Shown piece by piece: positions 24,488 through 33,324 of a stretch of 64,000 nt of DNA. A program made the position numbers and the translations under genes. The stretch lies in contig JAEWOD010000035.1 of assembly GCA_023461035.1 (NCBI GenBank), forward strand, positions 228,221-292,220, written 5' to 3'. The notes below the pieces were generated by a model, which was not told where the DNA came from, ran no database searches, and saw only the letters and a program-made list of their open reading frames with translations. Positions within the stretch are counted from its first letter, which is position 1. Each line of letters starts with the position of its first letter. This stretch comes from Bacteroidota bacterium (GTDB lineage Bacteria; Bacteroidota; Bacteroidia; Flavobacteriales; Weeksellaceae).

Positions 24488-26839
24488 ATGAGTACACAAA
24501 CCAAATCAACTCAAAAAGCTAAAAAACCAAGCAAACCCTTTTCTGTAAAGCGAATGCTTCTCCTCATTTGGGGAATTTTTCTCACCGGTTTATTGGGGAT
24601 TTTTCTATTATTTTGGGGAACTTCCCACGGACTTTTAGGGGAAATGCCCGACGTTCAGGCACTTGAAAATCCTGACATTTATGTTTCTTCAGAAATTTAT
24701 TCGTCAGACGGTGTTTTGCTCGACCGATTTGAAACAGAAAAAAGAGTTCCGGTCACTTATAAGGATTTACCCAAACATTTGGTTGAAGCCCTTTTGGCGA
24801 GAGAAGACATTCGTTTTGAGAAACACTCCGGAATTGATCCGCGCAGTACGGCACGCGCCATCACCTCTATGGGTGGTTCAGGTGGTGCGAGTACCATCAC
24901 CCAACAATTGGCAAAACTATTATTTACAGGTGTCAGAGCCCAAAATAAAGTACAAGCCGTCAAACAGAAAATCAAAGAATGGGTGGTAGCCGTTGAATTG
25001 GAAAAACGCTATACAAAAGAGGAAATCATGACCATGTATTTGAACAAATTTGATTTTGTTTATAATGCAAACGGTATCGAATTGGCATCCAAAGTTTATT
25101 TCAATACCACCACCAACAAATTGACATTGGAAGAATCAGCCATGCTTGTTGCCATGCTCAAAAATCCGGTAGCTTTCAATCCTATTCGAAATCCAAATGA
25201 TTCCAAACACGAACGAAATGTGGTGTTAAACCAAATGGTCGAATATAAATTCTTAACAAAAGAAGAAGCAGAAGCTGCAAAAGCGAAACCTGTTAAAATC
25301 GACAAACAGGAGATCAACACCATCAGCGAATCCTATTCAGCTTATTATAAGCACGAATTAAGAAGAGAGATTCAGCAATATTTTAAAGATTTGGAAAAAG
25401 AAACCGGAAAGAAATATAATTTGTATAAGGACGGTCTGAAAATTTATGTAACACTGGATTCCCGTATGCAAAAATTGGCGGAAGATGCGGTAGCCAAACA
25501 TCTTAAATCCATTCAGAAGACATTCTTTGCGGAACAGAAAAACAATCCAAAAGCTCCTTTTTACGGGCTCTCCGAAGACAAAAGACAAAGAATTTTTCAA
25601 AGAGCCATGAAAAACACGGATATGTATCGTCATTGGAAAGAATTAGATAAAACCGATGAGGAAATCCTTGCCGAATTCAAAAGAAAAAGAGATTCTGTGA
25701 AAATTTTCACCTGGGACGGTATTGAATACCGAAAAAATATGTCACTTATGGATTCGATTGAATATCATAAACACATTTTACAATCCGGTATGATGTCTAT
25801 GGATCCAAAAGACGGAACGATTAAAGCCTGGGTGGGTGGAATCAATTGGGATTATTTCAAATATGACCATGTCAAACAAGCAAGACGTCAGGTAGGATCT
25901 ACTTTCAAACCATTTGTGTACGTTACCGCCATCAACCAGATGAACTATACGCCATGTAATACTGTTTCAAATGCACCCTTTCAAATCGGGAATTGGAAAC
26001 CGCGAAATGCCAACGGAAAATATGGTGGAAGTCAGGATTTGCGCACTGCTCTTGCTTTCTCAACCAACGTTGTAACAGCCCGTTTAATCGCTCAAACAGG
26101 TGTAGAACCCGTAATTCAACTGGCTCGAGAGTTGGGTGTGGAGAGCAATATTCCAAAAGATTATACCATCGCATTGGGATCGGCAGATTTAACTGTTTAC
26201 GAAATGGTAGGAGCCCTGAGTACATTTGCCAATGGGGGAATTTATATCAAACCCGAATTGATTGTCCGTATAGAAGATAAAACCGGTCGTATCATAAAAG
26301 ATTATCAACCCGCTGCACGTGAAGTAGTGAATGAATATGTGGCTTATGCCATGATAGATCTGATGAAAGGAGTTACTGATCGTGGAACCGGTAAATGGGT
26401 TCGTACTAAATATGGAATCAACAGCGAAGTAGCATCCAAAACCGGAACTACAAATGATCAGTCAGACGGTTGGTTCATAGGGATTACACCCAATCTGGTT
26501 ACCGGGGTGTGGGTAGGTTGTGAAGACCGATTTGCCCATTTTCAGGGAATTGCACGGGGGCAAGGTGCCGCTACGGCTTTGCCAATTTGGTCTTATTATA
26601 TGCAATCAGTTTATAAAAATGGAAAAGAATTTGGTGTTAATACCACAGATAAATTTGAAAAACCAAAAGACATTGACGAAAAATGGGATTGTTCTTCTTT
26701 GACCGGATTCCACAGTTATGGAAGCATGGGCGGAACTTTTGATTATGATTATTCGGGCGCTGTAGATTATGTGGATCCGCTGCAAGGAGTAAACAGTAGT
26801 TCCAGCTCAAGTAGTGACACGATCAACTTCAACCAATAA
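24488..26839 (+). CDS. Penicillin-binding protein 1A (bifunctional glycosyltransferase/transpeptidase)
   Basis: A class A PBP that polymerises and cross-links peptidoglycan. At 783 aa it is normal length. After a cytoplasmic tail, one membrane helix (residues about 24-43) is followed by the GT51 domain: AREDIRFEKHSGIDPRS (catalytic Glu106) and GGASTITQQLAK. The transpeptidase domain has the SxxK motif GSTFKPFVY, the SxN motif STNVV and KTG in SKTGTTNDQSDGW. A low-complexity Ser tail ends it. It begins 5 nt after gldH, so the genes are one transcription unit. A strong terminator follows. Confidence 0.95.
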   Translation: MSTQTKSTQKAKKPSKPFSVKRMLLLIWGIFLTGLLGIFLLFWGTSHGLLGEMPDVQALENPDIYVSSEIYSSDGVLLDRFETEKRVPVTYKDLPKHLVEALLAREDIRFEKHSGIDPRSTARAITSMGGSGGASTITQQLAKLLFTGVRAQNKVQAVKQKIKEWVVAVELEKRYTKEEIMTMYLNKFDFVYNANGIELASKVYFNTTTNKLTLEESAMLVAMLKNPVAFNPIRNPNDSKHERNVVLNQMVEYKFLTKEEAEAAKAKPVKIDKQEINTISESYSAYYKHELRREIQQYFKDLEKETGKKYNLYKDGLKIYVTLDSRMQKLAEDAVAKHLKSIQKTFFAEQKNNPKAPFYGLSEDKRQRIFQRAMKNTDMYRHWKELDKTDEEILAEFKRKRDSVKIFTWDGIEYRKNMSLMDSIEYHKHILQSGMMSMDPKDGTIKAWVGGINWDYFKYDHVKQARRQVGSTFKPFVYVTAINQMNYTPCNTVSNAPFQIGNWKPRNANGKYGGSQDLRTALAFSTNVVTARLIAQTGVEPVIQLARELGVESNIPKDYTIALGSADLTVYEMVGALSTFANGGIYIKPELIVRIEDKTGRIIKDYQPAAREVVNEYVAYAMIDLMKGVTDRGTGKWVRTKYGINSEVASKTGTTNDQSDGWFIGITPNLVTGVWVGCEDRFAHFQGIARGQGAATALPIWSYYMQSVYKNGKEFGVNTTDKFEKPKDIDEKWDCSSLTGFHSYGSMGGTFDYDYSGAVDYVDPLQGVNSSSSSSSDTINFNQ

Positions 26840-26860
26840 ATTTATTCATCATACATAAAA

Positions 26861-26883
26861 AAACCACTCGTGATGAGTGGTTT
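26861..26883. terminator. Intrinsic terminator after PBP1A
   Basis: AAACCACTC and GAGTGGTTT form a perfect 9-bp stem with a 5-nt loop, with an A-run before and T-run after, so it can serve both the PBP1A gene and the convergent thioredoxin-like gene. Confidence 0.85.
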
Positions 26884-26889
26884 TTCATT

Positions 26890-27441
26890 TTAATTCATTT
26901 CTGAATTTTCGTTTTTCGGCACCTGCATCAATTCTACCAAATTTTCCATCATTTGGGCATCATCTGCATGAATAGCATAATAATGCGAAATGTTCCCTTC
27001 CCTATCAATCAACATATATCGGGGAATCCAGTTCAAACCTATATAATTGGTAAAATCATTTTTCCAGTCCGAATTGAACCAATAATGTTCTCCTTCTATT
27101 CCGTATTTTTCAATTCCATTTTTCCAGGCATCTTCTTTCCCCACTTTATCCAGAGAGAAAAATAAATAAACAACTTCCGGATATTGGCCTTGAACCGTTT
27201 TTAATTTTGGCAAACCTTTTATACAATCCGGACACCAGGAAGCCCAGATGTCAAGTAAAATCACTTTTCCCTCATATTTTTTCAAAACTTCTCCAACAGT
27301 CAGTTTATTTCCATCCAAATCCTGAATTGGCTGGTTCAGTGCTGTTTCATCAAATTCTGTTTTTAGTTCCGTTGGTGCTTCCTGAGCAGAAAGATTCAGA
27401 GAAAATAAAAACAAACCCAAAATCCATATCGAATTTTTCAT
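26890..27441 (-). CDS. Exported TlpA-like thioredoxin-fold protein
   Basis: A 183-aa periplasmic protein with a signal peptide (MKNSIWILGLFLFSLNLSAQ) and a TlpA/ResA-type thioredoxin fold. The redox-active site is CPDC in DIWASWCPDCIKG, and NWIPRYMLIDREG contains the cis-Pro region. The family reduces periplasmic disulfides or acts in cytochrome maturation and secreted-protein oxidation control; the partner here is unknown. It converges with the PBP1A operon, sharing its terminator, and diverges from gltX. Confidence 0.88.
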   Translation of the reverse strand: MKNSIWILGLFLFSLNLSAQEAPTELKTEFDETALNQPIQDLDGNKLTVGEVLKKYEGKVILLDIWASWCPDCIKGLPKLKTVQGQYPEVVYLFFSLDKVGKEDAWKNGIEKYGIEGEHYWFNSDWKNDFTNYIGLNWIPRYMLIDREGNISHYYAIHADDAQMMENLVELMQVPKNENSEMN

Positions 27442-27506
27442 TTTACTAAATAATTAAAATAATGCCGAACCAATTTACAAAAATTCAGCCAAATTGGATG
27501 TTTAAA

Positions 27507-27527
27507 GTTTCAGGTTTCAGGTTTCAA
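27507..27527 (+). repeat. Short tandem repeat, three copies of GTTTCAG/GTTTCAA
   Basis: Three 7-bp units abut one another just ahead of the gltX start, next to a -7-like TATCTTCG at 27533-27540. Copy-number change here could affect gltX expression. Confidence 0.5.
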
Positions 27528-27556
27528 GTTAGTATCTTCGCAAAAAGTTTCAGAAT

Positions 27557-29077
27557 ATGTCAGAAGTAAGAGTTCGATTTGCACCCAGCCCGACAGGGCC
27601 TTTGCACATCGGCGGCGTTCGTACCGCTTTATTTAACTATTTATTTGCCAAACATCACGGAGGAAAATTTTTACTGCGAATTGAGGACACCGACCAGAAT
27701 CGCTATGTTCCCGGAGCTGAAGATTATATCATCGAGTCGCTGAAATGGCTGAACTTAATTCCCGATGAAGGAGTCGGATTTGGTGGACCTCATGCTTCTT
27801 ACCGCCAGTCTGAACGAAAAGAAATTTATACCCAATTTGCACAAGAATTAATTGATTCCGGAAACGGTTATTATGCATTTGACACGGCAGAAGAATTGGA
27901 TGCTTTGCGTTCGGAAGCTGAAGCAAAAGGCGAAACATTTATCTACAATTCCCAAAATCGCCATAAACTGAATAATTCATTGAATTTAAATTCAGAGGAA
28001 GTTCAACAGAAAATCAATTCCGGAATTCCTTACGTCATCCGATTTAAAATCCCTGAAAACCAAACCGTTTTATTGGATGATTTGATTCGGGGAAAAATCT
28101 CGATTGACTCCAATACGTTAGACGATAAAGTTTTATACAAATCAGACGGTATGCCGACTTATCATTTGGCGAACATTGTGGACGACCATTTGATGGAAAT
28201 CACGCATGTAATCCGCGGCGAGGAGTGGTTGCCTTCTATGGCATTACACGAACTTCTGTACAAAGCTTTTGGCTGGACAGCTCCGAAATTTGCGCATTTG
28301 CCGTTGATTTTGAAGCCGGAAGGAAAAGGAAAACTCAGCAAACGCGATGGCGATAAACACGGATTTCCGGTGTTTCCGTTGGAATGGACAACTGAAGAAG
28401 GCATTTCAAAAGGATACAGAGAAGAAGGCTATCTGCCGGAAGCAGTAGTCAATATGCTCGCACTTTTGGGTTGGAATCCGGGAACGGAACAGGAAATATT
28501 TACAATGGATGAATTGATTTCGCAATTCAGTCTGGAAAAAGTAAGTAAATCAGGTGCGAGATTCAATCCGGAAAAAACCATTTGGTTTAACCATCAATAT
28601 ATCCAACAAAAAACAGCAGAAGAGATTTTGCCGGAATATGAAAAAGTATTATCCTCCCTTAATCCCTCCAAAGGAGGGGAATTCTCCGATGAATTTAATT
28701 TACAAATCATTGGTTTACTAAAAGAAAGAGCGAATTTCATTCGTGACATTTACGATCAAGGGAAATTCTTTTACCATTCGCCTGAAAATTATGATGAAAA
28801 AGCGGTAGGAAAAGCATGGAAAGAGGATTCTTCTGCATTAATTGAAGAATTTGCAAATGATTTGAATTCAATTGAAGAATTCAATCATCACAACATTCAT
28901 GATGCGATTCAAAATTTCGTCAGTAAAAAAGAAATTGGTTTCGGGAAACTGATGATGCCGATTCGATTATCTTTGGTAGGAAGCTTACAGGGGCCTGACG
29001 TTCCGTTAATCATGGAATTATTGGGCAAAGAAGAGGTTTTAAGCCGATTGAAAAGAATTTCAGAGAAGTTTTCATAA
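27557..29077 (+). CDS. gltX: Glutamate--tRNA ligase
   Basis: Class I aminoacyl-tRNA synthetase charging tRNA-Glu. At 506 aa it is about normal. The HIGH region is APSPTGPLHIGGVRTALFNY near the start, and the KMSKS-type loop is GKLSKRDGDK. The C-terminal anticodon-binding part contains a segment encoded by a dispersed 33-bp palindromic repeat at 28651-28683 (about residues 366-376, SSLNPSKGGEF), inserted in frame. Because gltX is essential, this peptide must be tolerated. It is probably expressed alone. Confidence 0.95.
   Translation: MSEVRVRFAPSPTGPLHIGGVRTALFNYLFAKHHGGKFLLRIEDTDQNRYVPGAEDYIIESLKWLNLIPDEGVGFGGPHASYRQSERKEIYTQFAQELIDSGNGYYAFDTAEELDALRSEAEAKGETFIYNSQNRHKLNNSLNLNSEEVQQKINSGIPYVIRFKIPENQTVLLDDLIRGKISIDSNTLDDKVLYKSDGMPTYHLANIVDDHLMEITHVIRGEEWLPSMALHELLYKAFGWTAPKFAHLPLILKPEGKGKLSKRDGDKHGFPVFPLEWTTEEGISKGYREEGYLPEAVVNMLALLGWNPGTEQEIFTMDELISQFSLEKVSKSGARFNPEKTIWFNHQYIQQKTAEEILPEYEKVLSSLNPSKGGEFSDEFNLQIIGLLKERANFIRDIYDQGKFFYHSPENYDEKAVGKAWKEDSSALIEEFANDLNSIEEFNHHNIHDAIQNFVSKKEIGFGKLMMPIRLSLVGSLQGPDVPLIMELLGKEEVLSRLKRISEKFS
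28651..28683 (-). repeat. 33-bp palindromic dispersed repeat, copy 2, inside gltX
   Basis: The minus strand contains CCCCTCCTTTGGAGGGATTA, matching the repeats at 12930-12962 and 31178-31210. It is translated in frame within gltX. The in-frame stop found in copy 1 is absent because this copy carries CTTAAT, read in another register. Confidence 0.75.
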
Positions 29078-29170
29078 AAGATACTCATTTGTTTAATTGG
29101 AGTTCAAGTTTATTATTAAGCAGTTTTTTGATTTCTTATAATTCGAACTTATATTTAAGCAAAAAACCAA

Positions 29171-30295
29171 ATGCTGGAACAAATAAAAGAAAGTAGCATA
29201 AGAAACGCCGCCAGACTTCTGATGCTGGTACTAATCATATTGATTTGCTATGTTTTGCAAAGCATAATTGTTCCGATTCTCTTTTCTGTGATTTTGTCGG
29301 TTTTATTGCTGCCGCTTTGTGAAAGATTTGAAAAATGGGGATTTAATCGAGCATTTGCCTCAATTTCCGCCTTACTTCTGGCGGTTCTGGCTTTGGCAGG
29401 AATCGGTTATCTTGTTGTTTCGCAGACCATCAACATAGGTCAGGACGCTTCAGACATTGTCAACAAAATAAAATCTTTGGTGATGCGGGTGCTGGACTGG
29501 GCTTCAGATAAATTTGGAATGTCCCAGGGCGAAATAATTAATCGGGTGGAATCTGAATTAGGCAACAGCGCGACGACCATTGGAAGTTATGCTACCTCCA
29601 TCCTTAACTCCATAGGGAATTCTTTGGCCTATGGACTTTTGGTTCCTATCATGATATTTTTCTTTTTGTACTACAGGGAATTTTTCAAAGGATTTTTCTT
29701 TCGGGTATTTTCATCTACTCCCAAAGAAAAAATTGAAGAAGTACTAAGCAAAATTTATGATGTGCTGCGGAATTATCTCGTCGGATTGATTTCCGTAATG
29801 GGAATTGTTGCTGTTCTGAATACTGTGGGATTGATGATTCTCGGAATCGAATACGCTTGGTTCTTTGGCGTATTGGCAGCCATGTTAACCATCTTTCCAT
29901 ACATCGGAATTTTCATTGGTTCGCTGATTCCGGCTTTGTTTGCACTTGCTACAAAAGACAGTGCTTGGTATGCTCTGGGCGTGGTCCTATGGTTTCAAGC
30001 CGTTCAAACTTTGGAAGGAAACTTCATCACACCCAAAATAGTGGGCGGAAAAGCAAGTTTAAATCCGCTGGTCTCGCTTCTTTCCTTTTTCCTCGGCGGA
30101 ATGTTATTTGGAATTTCGGGAATGATTTTGGCTCTTCCTTTATTGGCGATGCTCAAAGTTATTTTTGATGCGATGCCATCCACTACAGCTTATGGTTTTT
30201 TACTGAGCGAACCGGAAGATTCCTATATACTGACAGAAAAACAGAAGCGAAAACGAAAGATGAAAGAAAGAAACAAGAAGAAAAAAGAGGAATGA
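29171..30295 (+). CDS. AI-2E family transporter
   Basis: A 374-aa polytopic membrane protein of the AI-2E (TqsA/PerM) family, with about seven to eight hydrophobic helices and the conserved NFITPKIVGGKASLNPLVSL segment late in the protein. The C-terminal tail is highly charged (KQKRKRKMKERNKKKKEE). Members export small molecules or act in sodium/proton exchange; the AI-2 link applies to few members and should not be assumed here. It begins 94 nt after gltX. Confidence 0.88.
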   Translation: MLEQIKESSIRNAARLLMLVLIILICYVLQSIIVPILFSVILSVLLLPLCERFEKWGFNRAFASISALLLAVLALAGIGYLVVSQTINIGQDASDIVNKIKSLVMRVLDWASDKFGMSQGEIINRVESELGNSATTIGSYATSILNSIGNSLAYGLLVPIMIFFFLYYREFFKGFFFRVFSSTPKEKIEEVLSKIYDVLRNYLVGLISVMGIVAVLNTVGLMILGIEYAWFFGVLAAMLTIFPYIGIFIGSLIPALFALATKDSAWYALGVVLWFQAVQTLEGNFITPKIVGGKASLNPLVSLLSFFLGGMLFGISGMILALPLLAMLKVIFDAMPSTTAYGFLLSEPEDSYILTEKQKRKRKMKERNKKKKEE

Positions 30296-30326
30296 TAAGA
30301 CGCTCGGAATTGATTAAATTTGGGCG

Positions 30327-30827
30327 GTGAAAAAAATTTTTAAAATCCTCCGCACACTATCCGTCAATATGACTTGGAAAATGTTCCGTGCATTGTTTTC
30401 CAGACCGATTTTATTAATTCCAACCATTTGGGGGACGATTGAATCCTTTCTTTTTTCAGAAATTAATTTTGACGAAAGCTCAAGCGGAAGAGGTGTCTCA
30501 AATGCATTTCGCCATGCTGCATGGAACCTACTGATTGCCAAAAACTGTTCGTTTTTCACTTCCGAAACAAAAGCCGTTGCTTGGGCAAAATACATCACGA
30601 ATCTGCACGAAGAAGTTTTCCCAAACGAGCCGTTTGACCATGAAATGGATTTGCACAACAACCAAATCGGGCGGGAGTTTTACTGTGAAATGCTGAACCG
30701 GAAAATCAAAACCAAAAAAGAAATGATAGCCGCACTCATGAAAAAATGTGATTCTGCAGTAGGATTGAAGGATGCAGATGAAATTCAAAAAGTGAAAGGA
30801 GAATTGGTTTATTTTGAAGAAAGATAA
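30327..30827 (+). CDS. DUF6973-like protein
   Basis: A 166-aa protein starting at a GTG (30327). The core FRHAAWNLLIAKNC, EEVFPNEPFDHEMDLHNNQIGRE resembles the flavobacterial DUF6973 family, in which conserved His, Asp and Asn residues suggest a metal- or phosphate-binding site. No signal peptide is obvious. Function is unknown. It lies 31 nt after the AI-2E-type transporter gene, so the two may be co-transcribed. The next possible gene is a 28-residue membrane peptide. Confidence 0.75.
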   Translation: MKKIFKILRTLSVNMTWKMFRALFSRPILLIPTIWGTIESFLFSEINFDESSSGRGVSNAFRHAAWNLLIAKNCSFFTSETKAVAWAKYITNLHEEVFPNEPFDHEMDLHNNQIGREFYCEMLNRKIKTKKEMIAALMKKCDSAVGLKDADEIQKVKGELVYFEER

Positions 30828-30839
30828 TAGATTTGAACA

Positions 30840-30926
30840 ATGAGCATCCTTTCTCTTATAGTCACAATCGTTTTTTTAATAATTGTTGGGTTTATTGTCA
30901 AAAAGCCGGGACAAAAATGGTTTTAG
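30840..30926 (+). CDS. Possible 28-residue membrane peptide
   Basis: An ATG at 30840 opens a short frame reading MSILSLIVTIVFLIIVGFIV and ending KKPGQKWF. It is a single hydrophobic helix with a basic end, which is positive-inside compatible. It follows the DUF6973-like gene by 12 nt and stops 7 nt before the end of the convergent ABC-F gene. Too short for ordinary gene callers; coding status is uncertain. Confidence 0.35.
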   Translation: MSILSLIVTIVFLIIVGFIVKKPGQKWF

Positions 30927-30933
30927 GGAGTAA

Positions 30934-32835
30934 TCAAATCAACAACATCAACTCCTCCCACTCCTGCATTTTATCTTCCAACTGAAGTTTTAATTCATCA
31001 TATTTTTTCAAATCTTCATCGGAATGAGAGGTTTCAAATTTCTTTTCCAAACCAGAAATTTCCGTTTCCAGTTCGGCAATTTCTCCTTCTAATTTGCTGA
31101 TTTTGTTTTGAATGCGTTTCTGTTCTTTTTGTTCTTCCTGAGAAAGTTGAGGTTTTTCCTTTTTGTCAGAATCAGAATGCTCCCCTCCTTTGGAGAAGCT
31201 GGAGGAGGCTTCAATTTCCCGGAATCCCTGTGCTTTTCTTTCGATCAGATATTCGTTAATTCCGCCAAGGAATTCTTTTACTTTTCCGTCCCGGAATTCA
31301 AAAACCTTTTTGGCCAATCCGTCCAGAAATTCACGGTCGTGAGAAACCAGAATCAAAGTTCCGTCGAAGTTCTGCAAAGCAAGTTTCAGAATCTCTTTTG
31401 ACTGGATGTCCAAATGGTTCGTCGGTTCGTCCATCACTAAAACGTTGAACGGTTTCAGTAGCAATTTTGCGAGCGCCAACCGATTTCTTTCCCCACCGGA
31501 AAGAACGGAAACTTTCTTTTCCACCGTTTCGCCGCTAAATAAAAATGCACCCAAAACATCACGAACTTGTTTTCTCGTTTCTTCGGTAGAAGCATATTCT
31601 GCTTCTTCCAAAACCGTCCATTTCTCATTTAAAACTTCGGCCTGGTTTTGTGCGAAATATCCGACTTCCACGTTATGCCCGAGTTTGATGATTCCGGTAT
31701 GGTCGAGCCCGTCCACCATCACACGCGCCAAAGTGGTTTTTCCCTGTCCGTTCTGTCCGACAAAAGCGATTTTTTCGCCACGATTTACATAGAAATTAAC
31801 CCCGTCAAAAATCTGTTTCTCCCCGTATTTTTTCCCGACATTTTCCAGTTCGAAAATGATTTTTCCGGGAACAACTGCCGATGCAAACCGGATGTTCATT
31901 TTGTGAACATCTTCATTTTCCACTTCAATTCGGTCAATTTTATCCAATTTCTTTATCAAAGACTGCGCAGTTGCTGCTTTGGATGCTTTTGCGCGAAACT
32001 TGTTGATTAACTGTTCGGTATGTTTGATGTATTGCTCCTGATTTTTCTGCGCCTGTTCCATTTTTTCACGCCGTTCCTGACGGAGTTCGATGTATTTGGA
32101 ATAATTCGCTTTGTAATCATGAACTTGTTTGTTGGCTATTTCAAGCGTTCGGTTTGTAACATTATCCAAAAATTGTTTGTCATGCGAAACCAAAACCACC
32201 GCACCGGGATAATCCTGCAGGAATTCTTCCAGCCAAAGAATGGAGTCGATATCCAAATGGTTGGTCGGTTCGTCCAATAATAAAACATCGTGTTTTTGGA
32301 GTAATAATTTAGCCAATTCGATTCGCATGCGCCATCCACCGGAAAATTCATCGGTTTGTCGGTGGAAATCTTCGGCTTTGAAACCCAGACCAAAAAGGAT
32401 TTTTTCCATTTCGGCGTCTTTTGTATATCCGCCGAGAATGTTGAAACGATCTGTGAGGTGCGTGATGTCTTCAATCAACTGATGATATTCATCGCTTTCA
32501 TAATCGGTTCGGGTGGAAAGTTGATCATTTGTAAAATCAATTTTTTGCTGAATTTCATTGAGTTGTTCAAATGCTCTTCCGGCTTCATCCCAAACAGTTC
32601 TTCCCTTTTCAAAATCGATGTCCTGTGTCAGATATCCGACGCTGACTTCGCCTTCGTGCACCACATCACCCTCATCGGAATCTTGTTTTTTGGCTAAAAT
32701 TTTAAGAAGTGTCGATTTTCCCGCACCGTTTTTTCCGGCCAAACCAACTCGGTTTCCTTTGTTGATACGAAATGAAACGTTGTCAAATAAATAATTTCCT
32801 GCGAAATGAACGCCTAAATTCTGAACTAATAACAT
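30934..32835 (-). CDS. ABC-F family ATPase (ribosome-associated type)
   Basis: A 633-aa protein with two ATP-binding cassettes and no membrane segments, typical of ABC-F translation factors (Uup/EttA group). Cassette 1: Walker A GKNGAGKST (34-42), signature FSGGWRMRIELAK, Walker B LLLDEPTNHLD. Cassette 2: GQNGQGKTT, LSGGERNRLALAK, LVMDEPTNHLD. An inter-domain coiled coil of charged residues lies between them, and the C-terminus has a predicted coiled coil. A 33-bp palindromic repeat is translated in frame at about residues 542-553, within the linker before that coiled coil (ASSSFSKGGEHSD). Such factors dislodge stalled ribosomes or antibiotics. Confidence 0.93.
   Translation of the reverse strand: MLLVQNLGVHFAGNYLFDNVSFRINKGNRVGLAGKNGAGKSTLLKILAKKQDSDEGDVVHEGEVSVGYLTQDIDFEKGRTVWDEAGRAFEQLNEIQQKIDFTNDQLSTRTDYESDEYHQLIEDITHLTDRFNILGGYTKDAEMEKILFGLGFKAEDFHRQTDEFSGGWRMRIELAKLLLQKHDVLLLDEPTNHLDIDSILWLEEFLQDYPGAVVLVSHDKQFLDNVTNRTLEIANKQVHDYKANYSKYIELRQERREKMEQAQKNQEQYIKHTEQLINKFRAKASKAATAQSLIKKLDKIDRIEVENEDVHKMNIRFASAVVPGKIIFELENVGKKYGEKQIFDGVNFYVNRGEKIAFVGQNGQGKTTLARVMVDGLDHTGIIKLGHNVEVGYFAQNQAEVLNEKWTVLEEAEYASTEETRKQVRDVLGAFLFSGETVEKKVSVLSGGERNRLALAKLLLKPFNVLVMDEPTNHLDIQSKEILKLALQNFDGTLILVSHDREFLDGLAKKVFEFRDGKVKEFLGGINEYLIERKAQGFREIEASSSFSKGGEHSDSDKKEKPQLSQEEQKEQKRIQNKISKLEGEIAELETEISGLEKKFETSHSDEDLKKYDELKLQLEDKMQEWEELMLLI
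31178..31210 (+). repeat. 33-bp palindromic dispersed repeat, copy 3, inside the ABC-F gene
   Basis: The plus strand reads CTCCCCTCCTTTGGAG then a diverged arm ending GGAGGAGGCT, aligning with copies at 12930 and 28651. It is translated in frame on the minus strand and gives SKGGEHSD, close to the SKGGEFSD of gltX. Confidence 0.75.
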
Positions 32836-33324
32836 TTTGCAAAAATAATAGGATATTTAGGATGGTGAAAGAAATAAAAAAAGGAAGAACGTAAATTCTT
32901 CCTTTCACAAATTAATATAATGTTATAAAAAAATCAGTAGTAGTTTATTTATGAGGAATTATTAATTAACAAGGGTTTACTGATCTTTCTTTGCAAAGAA
33001 ATTATAGTTCTTGCAGATAAAATAATTTCAAATTACTTATAAACTACTCAATTGCTTTTTTATCTGAAAAATCATTGCAAAATCTCTTTAACGGTTTTAC
33101 GTTGATTTAAGATATGATTTAACATTTTGTTATTTTGATTGTTTCTAAAAACCAATTCTAATACATTATTAGACAAACAATTAAAAGAAATAAGAGTAGT
33201 AAGTGAGTATCTATTATCCACTAACTTACCTATTACTCATTTTAAGTTTCCTTGACAATTCTACAAAGAATTTTGGCAATTCTTTCATTGATTTGTGGCC
33301 TAAATATTTTTAAAAATTAGAGAA
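32836..33324. other. Intergenic region between the ABC-F and SusC genes (489 bp)
   Basis: AT-rich, with no open frame longer than about 20 codons that looks coding. It holds a terminator-like hairpin at 32880-32905 and, on the minus strand, a 20-codon frame at 33226-33288 (starting MKELPKFFVELSRKLK). It presumably also holds the promoter of the SusC/SusD operon, but no clear -33/-7 pair is visible. Confidence 0.4.
32880..32905 (-). terminator. Terminator-like hairpin upstream of the ABC-F gene
   Basis: AAAGGAAGAA and TTCTTCCTTT form a perfect 10-bp stem with a 6-nt loop. On the minus strand it is followed by a run of seven or more T. It lies 45 nt before the ABC-F start and terminates no recognised gene. 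Confidence 0.6.

Noticed and set aside
27507..27527. GTTTCAG tandem repeat as the core of a CRISPR or integron site
   Set aside because: Only three 7-bp units with no spacers, and no cas or integrase gene is nearby.
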